Source of the DNA: Moritella sp. 5
Lineage (GTDB): Bacteria; Pseudomonadota; Gammaproteobacteria; Enterobacterales; Moritellaceae
Assembly (NCBI RefSeq): GCF_018219455.1
Contig: NZ_CP056122.1
Span: 3,472,001 to 3,536,000 of the forward strand
Length of the DNA: 64,000 nucleotides
Direction of reading: 5' to 3'
Below the pieces are notes generated by a model. That model did no database searches, was not told the origin of the DNA, and saw only the letters and a program-made list of their open reading frames with translations. Position numbers and translations under genes: made by a program. Below, piece by piece: positions 18,218 through 26,441 of this stretch; positions within the stretch are counted from its first letter, which is position 1, and every line of letters starts with the position of its first letter.

Positions 18218-19069
18218 CTATGAAGATATGAGTAGCCAATCTGATGTATCTTGCCATACTGATTCTGTCATCGAACGTTTAAAAAAACCAAAGTGATCAA
18301 TCGATTTCATGCCGACCTGTTTAGGGTCAATAACCACCATATCCGATGCTGCATTTTTAAAATGACGTTGCAGCGCTTTAACACAGCTTGGAGGGGCAAA
18401 CCGATTGTCATCTGCCATGGCATAGAATCGCATCTTACCCTTATACTGATGATAACCATCATGCAACTCGTTACCTTGTTCATCAGTATAGAATGGTTTA
18501 CGCCCAAAACGACTCCAATCTCGAATAACTTGTTGCGGTAGATATTCAGCGCCAAGCACCCATTTTGGTAGCCCCTTGTTAGCACTATAAAACAAAGGTA
18601 AAACACAATAAAAGAACAACACAGATAGTGGTTGATCTTTACGTTCCCAGTTTTTCCAGTGGATTTGTTGTGCTGCAATATTTAGAAACGATTCATAACG
18701 ATTATTATTGGGAGTAATGCCAAGTAGTTGTCCGCCGATAGAATGACCAACACCTAAAATTTTCATGGCGGGATAGCAAGCTTGCGTCCAAGTTAACACT
18801 GCATCCATATCAAGTTGTCCCCAATGCATCATACTTGCCGGCTTAGCATTTACGCTAGCTTGTTTACTATCTCCAATACCTCGGTAATCGTAAGTAATAA
18901 TCGTAAAACCCCGTGCACATAAAAATTCTGCATATGCTTGGTAATATTTACGAAGCACCCCTGTTGCACCATTAATAATAACAACTCGGCCATTATTGTT
19001 GCTTGGTTTGAATTCGCTCGCAACAAGCTGATAACCATCAGCAGTATTAATCTCAACTGTATTTATCAT
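18218..19069 (-). CDS. Alpha/beta-hydrolase (predicted esterase, COG4757-like)
   Basis: A 283-residue cytoplasmic hydrolase. It begins with a beta-hairpin (INTADGYQLVASEFKPS) and has VVIINGATGVLRKYYQAYAEFL, then DYRGIGDSK. The nucleophile elbow is GVGHSIGGQLLG, and the final His is in SIDHFGFFKRS. This arrangement matches uncharacterised bacterial alpha/beta-hydrolases annotated as COG4757. Substrate unknown. It is divergent from yegD, with about 225 bp between the starts. Confidence 0.82.
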   Translation of the reverse strand: MINTVEINTADGYQLVASEFKPSNNNGRVVIINGATGVLRKYYQAYAEFLCARGFTIITYDYRGIGDSKQASVNAKPASMMHWGQLDMDAVLTWTQACYPAMKILGVGHSIGGQLLGITPNNNRYESFLNIAAQQIHWKNWERKDQPLSVLFFYCVLPLFYSANKGLPKWVLGAEYLPQQVIRDWSRFGRKPFYTDEQGNELHDGYHQYKGKMRFYAMADDNRFAPPSCVKALQRHFKNAASDMVVIDPKQVGMKSIDHFGFFKRSMTESVWQDTSDWLLISS

Positions 19070-19294
19070 GATCTTAATCCATTAAACAAAAATAAATTCA
19101 TAAAGTTGAGATTTAACCATATTTACGTCTTATTTACATTCGCCTAAATGACAACATAACGTTTAAACATCATTGCCTTATATTGATGCAAAATGGCTAA
19201 TCAGCCCCCGATTAAACAAGATCTAATTTCAATCTGGTTTCGCTTATCGCAGCAGTGTACAATGCGCGGCTGAGTGATTTAATTGGAAAGATTT

Positions 19295-20647
19295 ATGTTT
19301 GTCGGTTTTGACTACGGTACTTCTAACTGTGCAGTTGGATATGTTAATAATGCCAACCCAGAACTTGTTTCTCTTGGCCAGAACAGTTCTTATCTAGCAT
19401 CGACGCTATATGCTTCGCATCGAAATATGATCCCTAACTGGGTCGCGCGTCACTTACCTGACTCAGTAGCAAAACCAAATTATCTGCAATTACGCCGCGG
19501 TCCTATCCAAGCAGGCCGTAACTTAATTAATGATGGCTATGAAGACCAATTATTCTTTGGCCAAGAAGCGCTTGATACCTACCTAGAAGATCCCGAAGAA
19601 GGCTATTACATAAAATCGCCAAAATCATTCTTAGGTGCGACCAGTTTAAGTCCGCTACAACTTGCTTTAATGGAAGATGTTGTCACCGCGATGATTTGCA
19701 ATATCAAGCATAAAGCTGAAACACAGTTAGATAAGCAAATAACCCAAGTTGTGATGGGCAAGCCAGTTAACTTCCAAGGCCTTAGAGGCGAAGAGAGTAA
19801 CCAACAAGCGTTATCACTATTAACAACAGCAGCGCAACGTGCAGGATTTCGAGATATTGAGTTTCTGTATGAGCCGCTTGCTGCAGGTTTTGATTATGAA
19901 CAAAGTCTAACAACAGAAAAAACTGTGCTTGTGGTCGATATCGGTGGTGGTACAACTGACTGTTCATTACTTAAAATGGGACCCGATAATTGCGGTCTGA
20001 GTGATCGCTTTAAACATGTTTTAGGTTACTCTGGTGAACGTATTGGTGGTAATGATTTTGATATCCATTTTGCACAAAAATCATTAATGCCACTTTTCGG
20101 TCTAGGCTCGCACCTAATAAGTGGCCTACCTATGCCTGTTAAACCTTTCTGGGATGCGGTTGCGATTAATGACATCGGCAGTCAAACCGACTTTTATAGT
20201 CAGCGTAGCCTTATCGGCTTAAAAGAACTGTATAAAAATTCGGAACAAAAACAGTTGATCACCCGTTTACTCAAGGTACAAGAACAAAAACAGACGTATC
20301 AAGTGGTGAATCTTGCAGAACAAATGAAAAAGCAACTATCTGAAGCGTCTAGCACAATCGCAGATTTAGGCTTTGTTGAAAACGGATTAACTTTAGCGCT
20401 AGAACGTCAAGCACTCGAACTCGCCAATGCGCCACAGTTAACAAAAATAAAAGCATTAATGGATGAGACGATTACCCAAGCACAAACAATACCGGATGTT
20501 ATCTTTGTGACGGGTGGTACAGCCAAATCACCGATCATCTTCCAATATATCCAACAGCACTATCCAAACTGTGAAATCATTATTGGTGATCATTTCGGTA
20601 GTGTAACTAAAGGGTTAACTCGTTGGGCCGAGAAGATTTTTGCTTAA
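19295..20647 (+). CDS. yegD: YegD, Hsp70/DnaK-like ATPase-domain chaperone
   Basis: A 450-residue protein with an Hsp70-type actin fold: phosphate loop FVGFDYGTSNCAVG at the start, VVDIGGGTTDCSLLKMGP in the middle and the adenosine motif FVTGGTAKSPI near the end. It lacks a substrate-binding beta domain. It aligns along its length with E. coli YegD, including VKSPKSFLGA, KPVNFQGL and FGSVTKGL. I chose ATG 19295, which gives the usual 450 residues. The frame extends to a TTG at 19283, but GGAAAG at 19285-19290 is a good ribosome site for the ATG. The clients are unknown. Confidence 0.92.
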   Translation: MFVGFDYGTSNCAVGYVNNANPELVSLGQNSSYLASTLYASHRNMIPNWVARHLPDSVAKPNYLQLRRGPIQAGRNLINDGYEDQLFFGQEALDTYLEDPEEGYYIKSPKSFLGATSLSPLQLALMEDVVTAMICNIKHKAETQLDKQITQVVMGKPVNFQGLRGEESNQQALSLLTTAAQRAGFRDIEFLYEPLAAGFDYEQSLTTEKTVLVVDIGGGTTDCSLLKMGPDNCGLSDRFKHVLGYSGERIGGNDFDIHFAQKSLMPLFGLGSHLISGLPMPVKPFWDAVAINDIGSQTDFYSQRSLIGLKELYKNSEQKQLITRLLKVQEQKQTYQVVNLAEQMKKQLSEASSTIADLGFVENGLTLALERQALELANAPQLTKIKALMDETITQAQTIPDVIFVTGGTAKSPIIFQYIQQHYPNCEIIIGDHFGSVTKGLTRWAEKIFA

Positions 20648-20695
20648 TGAATAACGGTAATTACAAATTCGGAATGATATAGATTAAATCACAAA

Positions 20696-20718
20696 AAGGG
20701 CTGTGTGATACAGCCCTT
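20696..20718. terminator. Terminator between yegD and the aminotransferase
   Basis: A perfect 9-bp stem 20696-20704/20710-20718 (AAGGGCTGT / ACAGCCCTT). The better T-run (TTTTTG) follows on the minus strand, so it mainly serves the aminotransferase gene. It may also stop yegD transcripts. Confidence 0.75.
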
Positions 20719-20735
20719 CGTTTATTCTCGCTAAA

Positions 20736-21887
20736 CTACACAACTGTTTCTAGTACTTGTACCAGTCGATTAACTGCCAATGCTAAATCTGAATGACAAG
20801 CATTGGTAAAGTTTAATCTAAATGCAGCGGCCTTCCCAGCCTCTGATTGATAGAATACAGAACTAGGTACGACAGCAACCCCCACATCGAGCATGTCTTT
20901 GGCAAGTTTATCAACATTACATTCAGGTAAACGTAACCAAATAAACATACCACCTTCAACTTGTTCAAACTGACAATCATCAGGTAATTGCGCGGTTAAT
21001 AGATCCGCTAGGTATTGATAACGTTGACGGTATAACTGACGTAGCCCATCTAAATGCTTAGGAAAGTCTTCATGCTGTAACAGATCTAATAATACCGCTT
21101 GCATTGGCTGGCTTGAATGTAAATCTGCACCTTGTTTTACACGTTCAAGTGCCGAGATCCACGCTTTAGGACCACTCACTAAACCTAAGCGAATGCCAGG
21201 CGTTGCTATCTTAGAATATGAACGTAATACGATTGCCTGTTCAGGACAAAAACTTGATACCAAAGGTAATTCAGTCCCTGCAAAACGTAACTCACGATAA
21301 GGGGCATCTTCAATCAGTGCAACATTATATTCCTGACACAGTTGCGCGACTTTTTTACGCACCTCAAGTGACCAACATACACCCGTTGGATTATGAAAAT
21401 CAGGTACTGCATAAAACATCTTGATTGTCTTATTCGCAAAGCATTGCTCTAACTCTTGTAAATCAGGGCCATCAGCACCTTGCTGAATACTCTCAATACT
21501 TGCCTGTGCCAATCCAAATACTTGCAGAGCGCCTAGGTAGCTTGGCGCTTCCATTACCACTTTATCGCCAGCGTCTAAAAATGCACGCGCAATCAAATCA
21601 AGTCCTTGCTGCGATCCCGTACAAACCAACGCATCTTGCTGATCAGATAATTGATAACATTCTCGGAAATAACTTAATAACGGCCCATAACCCGCAGTAC
21701 TGCCATACTGGAATAATTCTGCACGCGTACTCAATTGTTGGATACTCTTCTCCATTAGCGATAAAGGAAAATGATCACCATCAGGTAGTCCCCCCGCTAA
21801 TGAGATAACCTCAGCAGAGTTAGCGACACTCAAAATTTCTCTTATGTAAGACGGTTTAATGGCTTGTAATGATTTCGCTAACTGCAT
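20736..21887 (-). CDS. PLP-dependent class I/II aminotransferase (2-aminoadipate aminotransferase/MocR-domain-like)
   Basis: A 383-residue fold-type I aminotransferase. It shows SLAGGLPDGDHFP, YGSTAGYGPL, the PLP-contact NPTG (166-169) and the Schiff-base Lys226 in LRSYSKIATPGIRLG. The pattern is that of LysN/ARO8-like and stand-alone MocR-type aminotransferases; there is no HTH domain. The exact amino donor cannot be read from sequence. A divergent AraC-family gene starts about 210 bp away and may be its regulator (inference). Confidence 0.88.
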   Translation of the reverse strand: MQLAKSLQAIKPSYIREILSVANSAEVISLAGGLPDGDHFPLSLMEKSIQQLSTRAELFQYGSTAGYGPLLSYFRECYQLSDQQDALVCTGSQQGLDLIARAFLDAGDKVVMEAPSYLGALQVFGLAQASIESIQQGADGPDLQELEQCFANKTIKMFYAVPDFHNPTGVCWSLEVRKKVAQLCQEYNVALIEDAPYRELRFAGTELPLVSSFCPEQAIVLRSYSKIATPGIRLGLVSGPKAWISALERVKQGADLHSSQPMQAVLLDLLQHEDFPKHLDGLRQLYRQRYQYLADLLTAQLPDDCQFEQVEGGMFIWLRLPECNVDKLAKDMLDVGVAVVPSSVFYQSEAGKAAAFRLNFTNACHSDLALAVNRLVQVLETVV

Positions 21888-22044
21888 AATGTATCTCTCT
21901 GGTTGTTTTGTTTTTATTAGTTTTAATCGCTAACTAATCACATGCTATATAGTTTTTTAGTTAAATTAACTTTAAAAACTGATAAAAAAGAGATTAATAA
22001 CGAAATAGCTATCCATTATAGTACGTAGATAAATTTGACATAGC

Positions 22045-22080
22045 ATGTCCATTTATGCGCTTATAGATGTCCATTTATGC
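22045..22080. promoter_or_regulatory. Direct-repeat operator candidate upstream of the AraC gene
   Basis: ATGTCCATTTATGC occurs exactly twice, at 22045-22058 and 22067-22080, a 22-bp period (two helical turns). It lies just downstream of TTGACA (22035-22040) and just upstream of the chosen start at 22096. Direct repeats on one DNA face are the usual AraC-family target, so autoregulation is plausible. Confidence 0.45.
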
Positions 22081-22095
22081 TTTCATAAGATCTCA

Positions 22096-22983
22096 ATGTC
22101 GACAAGTCCATCTTTAAATCATCAAACATCACGAATAAACGATGTACTCTATTTTATCCATAGTGATATTAGTGCTGAACTGCCAGCGAGACAGTTGGCT
22201 GAGATCGCCGCTTATTCTGAACAACACTTTCACCGCGTATTCAAAAATGTTGTTGGTGAATCCGTCCACCAATACATTCGCCGTAACCGCTTAGAGTTTG
22301 CTGCTAACCAGTTAATGTTTGATATCAGCAGCTCAGTCGTCACTGTCGCGACAAAGTCAGGTTTTGCCTCAGTATCTTCTTTTAGCCGTGCATTTAAAGC
22401 CACCTTCGCCATGTCACCGGGAGAGTGGCGCAGTAAAGACTTAGCCACCAGCACCCCGCCTTATTTACGCGATCCAGAGATTGCAGCAGCTTACGCTCGA
22501 ATTCAAAACCGCATATTGCCCCGAGTACAAATTATTGAATTACCCGAAAGGCATGTAGCTTATGTCCGCCATCAAGGTTATGGTCGATCCATTCGTCTCG
22601 CTTGGCAAACTCTGGTGGCGTGGGCAAATGTGGAAGGCAGAAGTGATCAACAACAGTTTGGCTTACACCACTCTAACCCTACTTTTGTCGGCTTAGAACA
22701 ATGCCGCTATGTGGCATGTCTAGCAATAGATAAACCTTTGCTACGCCGTGGCATGGTGAACAGCATGGTGATCCCTGGTGGTTTACACGCAGTATTTAAA
22801 TTAAAAGGTAAGTATGGTGAATTACTGCCGTATTTAAGTAAGATTATTGAACAGTGGCTACCATCATCTGGATTTAAAATGCAATCGACTCCGGCTTACG
22901 TGCATTATCAAAAGAATCACTTTTTAGACGATGATGAGCAGTTTGAATTACAGTTTTGCTTACCCGTATCAACCTTCTTTTAA
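22096..22983 (+). CDS. AraC-family regulator with GyrI-like effector domain
   Basis: A 295-residue protein. The N-terminal double helix-turn-helix (about residues 10-115) includes LAEIAAYSEQHFHRVFKNVVGESVHQYIRR (partial) and SGFASVSSFSRAFKATFAMSPGEWR. The C-terminal half (about 140-295) is a GyrI/Rob-like small-molecule-binding domain (VAYVRHQGYG, FVGLEQCRYVACLAID). I chose ATG 22096 because the upstream part of the frame (from 22045) is made of a 22-bp direct repeat that looks regulatory. The ligand is unknown. It is divergent from the aminotransferase gene. Confidence 0.85.
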   Translation: MSTSPSLNHQTSRINDVLYFIHSDISAELPARQLAEIAAYSEQHFHRVFKNVVGESVHQYIRRNRLEFAANQLMFDISSSVVTVATKSGFASVSSFSRAFKATFAMSPGEWRSKDLATSTPPYLRDPEIAAAYARIQNRILPRVQIIELPERHVAYVRHQGYGRSIRLAWQTLVAWANVEGRSDQQQFGLHHSNPTFVGLEQCRYVACLAIDKPLLRRGMVNSMVIPGGLHAVFKLKGKYGELLPYLSKIIEQWLPSSGFKMQSTPAYVHYQKNHFLDDDEQFELQFCLPVSTFF

Positions 22984-23036
22984 TGCTTTTATCATTCGGG
23001 GGCTAGATGTGGATGTTATTTAGGCCAGATAGCAAA

Positions 23037-23068
23037 AAGCCGGAACTTAAATGAATAAGTTCCGGCTT
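23037..23068 (-). terminator. Terminator of tRNA-Ser copy 1
   Basis: A perfect 13-bp stem 23037-23049/23056-23068 (AAGCCGGAACTTA / TAAGTTCCGGCTT) is followed on the minus strand by TTTTTGC. The same terminator is found beside tRNA copy 2 at 25360-25391, so the repeated unit includes it. Confidence 0.85.
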
Positions 23069-23078
23069 CTCTAATAGA

Positions 23079-23169
23079 TGGCGGAGGAGGAGAGATTTGA
23101 ACTCTCGAGGAGCTATTAACCCCTGCTGGTTTTCAAGACCAGTGCATTCGGCCACTCTGCCACCCCTCC
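23079..23169 (-). tRNA. tRNA-Ser (anticodon UGA), copy 1
   Basis: A 91-nt class II tRNA. The acceptor stem pairs GGAGGGG with CTCCTCC. The anticodon arm CTGGTCTTGAAAACCAG puts TGA in the loop, and the long variable arm and T-arm GAGTTCAAATC are as expected for serine tRNA. CCA is encoded. It is identical by eye to the copy at 25403-25493. A clear promoter is at 23183-23211 and a terminator at 23037-23068, so it is an independent single-gene unit. Confidence 0.96.
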
Positions 23170-23182
23170 GCAGCAGGTCCGA

Positions 23183-23211
23183 ATAATAGGGTAAACGCCG
23201 TTGTTTGTAAA
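23183..23211 (-). promoter_or_regulatory. Sigma-70 promoter of tRNA-Ser copy 1
   Basis: Minus-strand -35 TTTACA (23206-23211) and -10 TATTAT (23183-23188), 17-bp spacer, ending 14 nt before the mature 5' end of the tRNA. The same hexamers and spacing recur at copy 2 with a different spacer sequence. Confidence 0.8.
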
Positions 23212-23295
23212 TACACATCACAGAATAAATTATAAATTTATTTCAAAGAGTTAAATAAACAACCAATTGTATAAAAACAACGCTGCCGGATAACA

Positions 23296-25140
23296 CTATT
23301 GTACTGTAACCGCGGATCTATACCGACCATTTTGCGAGTTTAGTTTTGCTTTAGGCCACCTTTGGAAGGCAGAATCTAATGCATCAGCCTTTTCAATAGA
23401 CATTGCTTCATTCACCCCCCTGCCCTTAATCACTTTAAAATCACCAGATGACGTCGTTGTATATAACAAGGTATTGTCATAGATGTTATTGCTCAATGGT
23501 GCGGTATACCACATCCACGTTTGATTGTTACTGCCGTACGTTTTACATTGTGCGACTTTCAATTGTCCTTCTGAACTGTCTAAACACAGGGCTTTATTAT
23601 TAACATACACATACTTCCTTTCCGGTGTATAAACAAATAGCTGATTGGTATTCGATGGGTCACAAGGTTCTGCTGTAACATCCTGGCTACCATTAACGGT
23701 AAAGCAATGCGCTGTATTGTCAGATAAATATGGGTAAGTTATGACACTTGGCTCAGTACCTGAAAATATAGGACTATCCCAGTTAACGTTTAACTTAAGC
23801 GATAATGTATAAGCTTTCTGAATATAGTCATTGCCATAACCCTTGCGGCTATTCACCCCACCCCAATATAAATTGCCAATCCACCACTTTGCGAATCCTT
23901 GTAATGACATACCACGTATATCCGTCAGAACAGTCAAAACTGACTGACCACTTGCACTGTTATTGGCAGAGTAAGTAACCGAATATTTTGGTAAAAAACC
24001 ATTGCTATATGGCGTTGAATTCAAGTTGTGGAATGTTTTAAAAGGCGGCTCTATACCATCTAAATAATCCCATCGGTCCCGCGAATTATTCACAAGACCG
24101 TAGTATCTATGATTATCAGAACCATACTCTTTATTTTTATATTCAACACTGTGTGCTGTTCGAGCAGAATTGGCATAATAGTCAAAGTAATTACCATTTT
24201 GGAATGTCATTGATTTAGATGATTCAAAACCAATTTCATTAATCGGTACTTTAGGAATGCTAACGCCTAAACTAAAGCTTATTTTGGAGTTATAAGTAAC
24301 ACCAACTCTGTCTTGATCATTGTTACGCGGAAATGAGTCATATAGTTCAGCTTTACCATCACTCCAACTTGTTGATATTTTAACTTTATCTAAATATTCT
24401 CTATACGAGTACTTGAGTAACTGATGAGCCGCAGAGCTCGTTATAATGGTCTTATAATCAGTCCCCTCCGTTGGATTAAAATTAATCCCGCTACCGCCAA
24501 CCAGCGTAACGCGAACATATTTCGCATTATCGCTATTTTGATAATAAGTAGGCTTAGATGCGATGGTTTCCACTTCATAATTTAAGATGGCAACATCGTT
24601 CTTTGTTGGATAAAAACCTTGATTTAGTTTAACCACCTGTCTAAATCGCCAGCTATAATTTGATGATGCATTATTGGAGTCACTAAAAGTTTCCCCTGCG
24701 TGACTAACCAAACTTTCCGCCCTTGGGAAACTGTCAACAATAGATAATTGCGTAGGGTTAGATACCCAATCTGATTCTGAACTATTAATGAGATCGATAA
24801 TTACACCTTCTTCATAGGTATCGAGTGTGGTAATTACTCTTTCAGATTCAACATTAGGGTTACTCACTAAAACGTATGGGCTCATCACGCCAATATTCAA
24901 TAACTCAGTTGTAACAGTGCTTCGAACTTGCTCCCTTGCTTTGGATAAATTGATAAATACATACTTTTCACACTGTGTAATATCAAGCCCAGCAATAATA
25001 TCATCAGGCTCAATGTAACAGGACTCTTTATAAAATTGACTCGACATCAACCCAGCTTGGATGGTGTCTTTATTTTCAGCCGCAAAAGCTGGTAAGCAAA
25101 CACTAGAAAGTAATGATAATAAAATAACGTTTTTTTTCAC
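23296..25140 (-). CDS. Secreted leukocidin/Vibrio-cytolysin-like pore-forming toxin with beta-trefoil lectin domain
   Basis: The 614-residue protein has a GTG start with AGAGG just upstream and a classic signal peptide cut after AFA (residue 20). The middle part resembles the beta-barrel toxin fold of leukocidins and V. cholerae cytolysin: a Ser/Gly-rich stem-like stretch at about 285-335 and the late segment YTLSLKLNVNWDSPI (444-458), like the family's closing Trp strand. Residues about 477-614 form a ricin-type beta-trefoil (paired Cys, CLDSSEGQL, QTW at 540, QRW at 593). Residues 21 to about 150 may be a pro-region. The beta-prism domain of V. cholerae cytolysin is absent. The family forms heptameric membrane pores; the target cells here are unknown. 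It sits alone between two tRNA-Ser genes. Confidence 0.75.
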   Translation of the reverse strand: MKKNVILLSLLSSVCLPAFAAENKDTIQAGLMSSQFYKESCYIEPDDIIAGLDITQCEKYVFINLSKAREQVRSTVTTELLNIGVMSPYVLVSNPNVESERVITTLDTYEEGVIIDLINSSESDWVSNPTQLSIVDSFPRAESLVSHAGETFSDSNNASSNYSWRFRQVVKLNQGFYPTKNDVAILNYEVETIASKPTYYQNSDNAKYVRVTLVGGSGINFNPTEGTDYKTIITSSAAHQLLKYSYREYLDKVKISTSWSDGKAELYDSFPRNNDQDRVGVTYNSKISFSLGVSIPKVPINEIGFESSKSMTFQNGNYFDYYANSARTAHSVEYKNKEYGSDNHRYYGLVNNSRDRWDYLDGIEPPFKTFHNLNSTPYSNGFLPKYSVTYSANNSASGQSVLTVLTDIRGMSLQGFAKWWIGNLYWGGVNSRKGYGNDYIQKAYTLSLKLNVNWDSPIFSGTEPSVITYPYLSDNTAHCFTVNGSQDVTAEPCDPSNTNQLFVYTPERKYVYVNNKALCLDSSEGQLKVAQCKTYGSNNQTWMWYTAPLSNNIYDNTLLYTTTSSGDFKVIKGRGVNEAMSIEKADALDSAFQRWPKAKLNSQNGRYRSAVTVQ

Positions 25141-25359
25141 GATAACCTCTATGTAAATATATTAAATAATACGAGGGCGCCGGAATGATCAACAGTTACT
25201 AAACTACGAGTAAATAGATACATGCTAATAACTTGTTACACATTCGTTAGGAAGGGCGGTATGTATTAACAACATATATTAAGTAGTTCATTGTGGGTAC
25301 GAGTTTAATGTAAGAAGATGTAAGGAATTGGTTTGAAGAGAAAGGATTTAAAAAGCAAA

Positions 25360-25391
25360 AAGCCGGAACTTAAATTAATAAGTTCCGGCTT
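25360..25391 (-). terminator. Terminator of tRNA-Ser copy 2
   Basis: A perfect 13-bp stem 25360-25372/25379-25391, the same sequence as at copy 1 apart from the loop, followed on the minus strand by TTTTTGC. It also separates the tRNA transcript from the toxin gene downstream. Confidence 0.85.
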
Positions 25392-25402
25392 CTCTATATA
25401 GA

Positions 25403-25493
25403 TGGCGGAGGAGGAGAGATTTGAACTCTCGAGGAGCTATTAACCCCTGCTGGTTTTCAAGACCAGTGCATTCGGCCACTCTGCCACCCCTCC
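25403..25493 (-). tRNA. tRNA-Ser (anticodon UGA), copy 2
   Basis: 91 nt, identical by eye to the copy at 23079-23169, including the encoded CCA. It has its own promoter (25509-25537) and terminator (25360-25391). The two copies are 2324 bp apart in the same orientation and enclose only the toxin gene. Confidence 0.96.
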
Positions 25494-25508
25494 GCAGCAA
25501 TGGAGCGA

Positions 25509-25537
25509 ATAATAGAGTAAGTTCAGTGACATGTAAA
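25509..25537 (-). promoter_or_regulatory. Sigma-70 promoter of tRNA-Ser copy 2
   Basis: Minus-strand -35 TTTACA (25532-25537) and -10 TATTAT (25509-25514), 17-bp spacer, at nearly the same distance from the tRNA as in copy 1. Hexamers are conserved while the spacer has diverged, which points to an old duplication kept functional. Confidence 0.8.
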
Positions 25538-25639
25538 CACTGTTTTGTGAATTAGCTCACAACCAAATCTAATATGATAAATAACGAACGTTTTGTATAA
25601 AAAACATAATGTATTTAGCTATTCGCACATCTGTAATAA

Positions 25640-26017
25640 CTAACACATCTGTAATAGCAGGGTAAACACAAACACGCTTACCGCAAATGCAAAACCATAG
25701 CTTAGTACTTGCTGCCAATCTCGGCCACGTTTAATGCCTAAATCATGTAATGCATGAAAGATGCGGTGTAAGGTGTGCCATAGTGGTAGTGCAATTAACA
25801 CCAGGATAATTGCCGCGCCATACCAAGTCGTCGCAAAACCATGCAAGGTTTGATAATTAAAATTACCTTGATCTATGATCCCTAATGGAATTAGCAGGCC
25901 GATAATTAAAATCATCACAGGTGTCAAAAAACCCGTTAACATTCCACCAGCACCAAATAATCCCCAAAAAATAGGTTCATGCGAACGGATGTAAGTTTTC
26001 TTATTTGTATCAGACAT
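25640..26017 (-). CDS. frdD: Fumarate reductase membrane anchor subunit D
   Basis: The 125-residue inner-membrane anchor, with FrdC, holds the FrdAB catalytic dimer and handles menaquinol. Three hydrophobic helices are evident, with RSHEPIFWGLFGAGGM and the RIFHALHDLGIKRGR motif typical of FrdD. I chose the internal ATG at 26017 (MSDTNKK), which follows an AAGGAGCG site 10 bp after frdC; the frame extends to 26095 inside frdC. The 3' end shows an 18-bp in-frame tandem repeat that places the stop codon inside the first unit. Confidence 0.93.
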   Translation of the reverse strand: MSDTNKKTYIRSHEPIFWGLFGAGGMLTGFLTPVMILIIGLLIPLGIIDQGNFNYQTLHGFATTWYGAAIILVLIALPLWHTLHRIFHALHDLGIKRGRDWQQVLSYGFAFAVSVFVFTLLLQMC

Positions 26018-26027
26018 AATACGCTCC

Positions 26028-26417
26028 TTACAGCATAATAACGAATAGACAAAAAACCGTTGCAACCGCAAAAGCAACATAATGCCCAGAGACAATTATT
26101 TTGTCATCAAGGCGTTTGCCTTTTATCCATAAATCAACAGCTTTAGGCGCTAATGAGAACCATGTTACAGTGTGGTACAGCGCAAACGCCAATGCGATAA
26201 AATGAAAAATAATCGCCACTGGATTTTGTAGTGATTCCAACCAAGCATTAAATGCAACTTCACCCTGGCTAAGTCTTAATACACCCCAAGCAAGTATCAA
26301 ACTATAAATAGTAATAAATACGCTGCTGCCTTCACGAAGCATATATTTGGTATAAAAAAGTTGCTTCATCCACCAATCAGTGGGTAACTCTCTTGTATAA
26401 GGTTTACGTTTACTCAT
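26028..26417 (-). CDS. frdC: Fumarate reductase membrane anchor subunit C
   Basis: A 129-residue anchor with three membrane helices. Family features include RKPYTRELPTDWWMKQLFYTKYMLREGS (partial) at the N-terminus, in the style of E. coli FrdC, and FHFIALAFALYHTVTWFSLAPKA in the second helix region. It shares the operon order frdA-B-C-D, and its start is 24 bp after frdB. Confidence 0.94.
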   Translation of the reverse strand: MSKRKPYTRELPTDWWMKQLFYTKYMLREGSSVFITIYSLILAWGVLRLSQGEVAFNAWLESLQNPVAIIFHFIALAFALYHTVTWFSLAPKAVDLWIKGKRLDDKIIVSGHYVAFAVATVFCLFVIML

Positions 26418-26441
26418 TGCTAATTCCTCACTATTCAGTGT

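Noticed and set aside
22045-22095. Longer N-terminus of the AraC regulator (17 extra residues)
   Set aside because: The extension is encoded by the 22-bp direct repeat, which looks regulatory, and the family normally starts close to the HTH.
23079-25493. Phage or integrase-driven island at tRNA-Ser
   Set aside because: No integrase, phage or plasmid gene lies between the copies, so I describe a duplication with cargo rather than a classical island.
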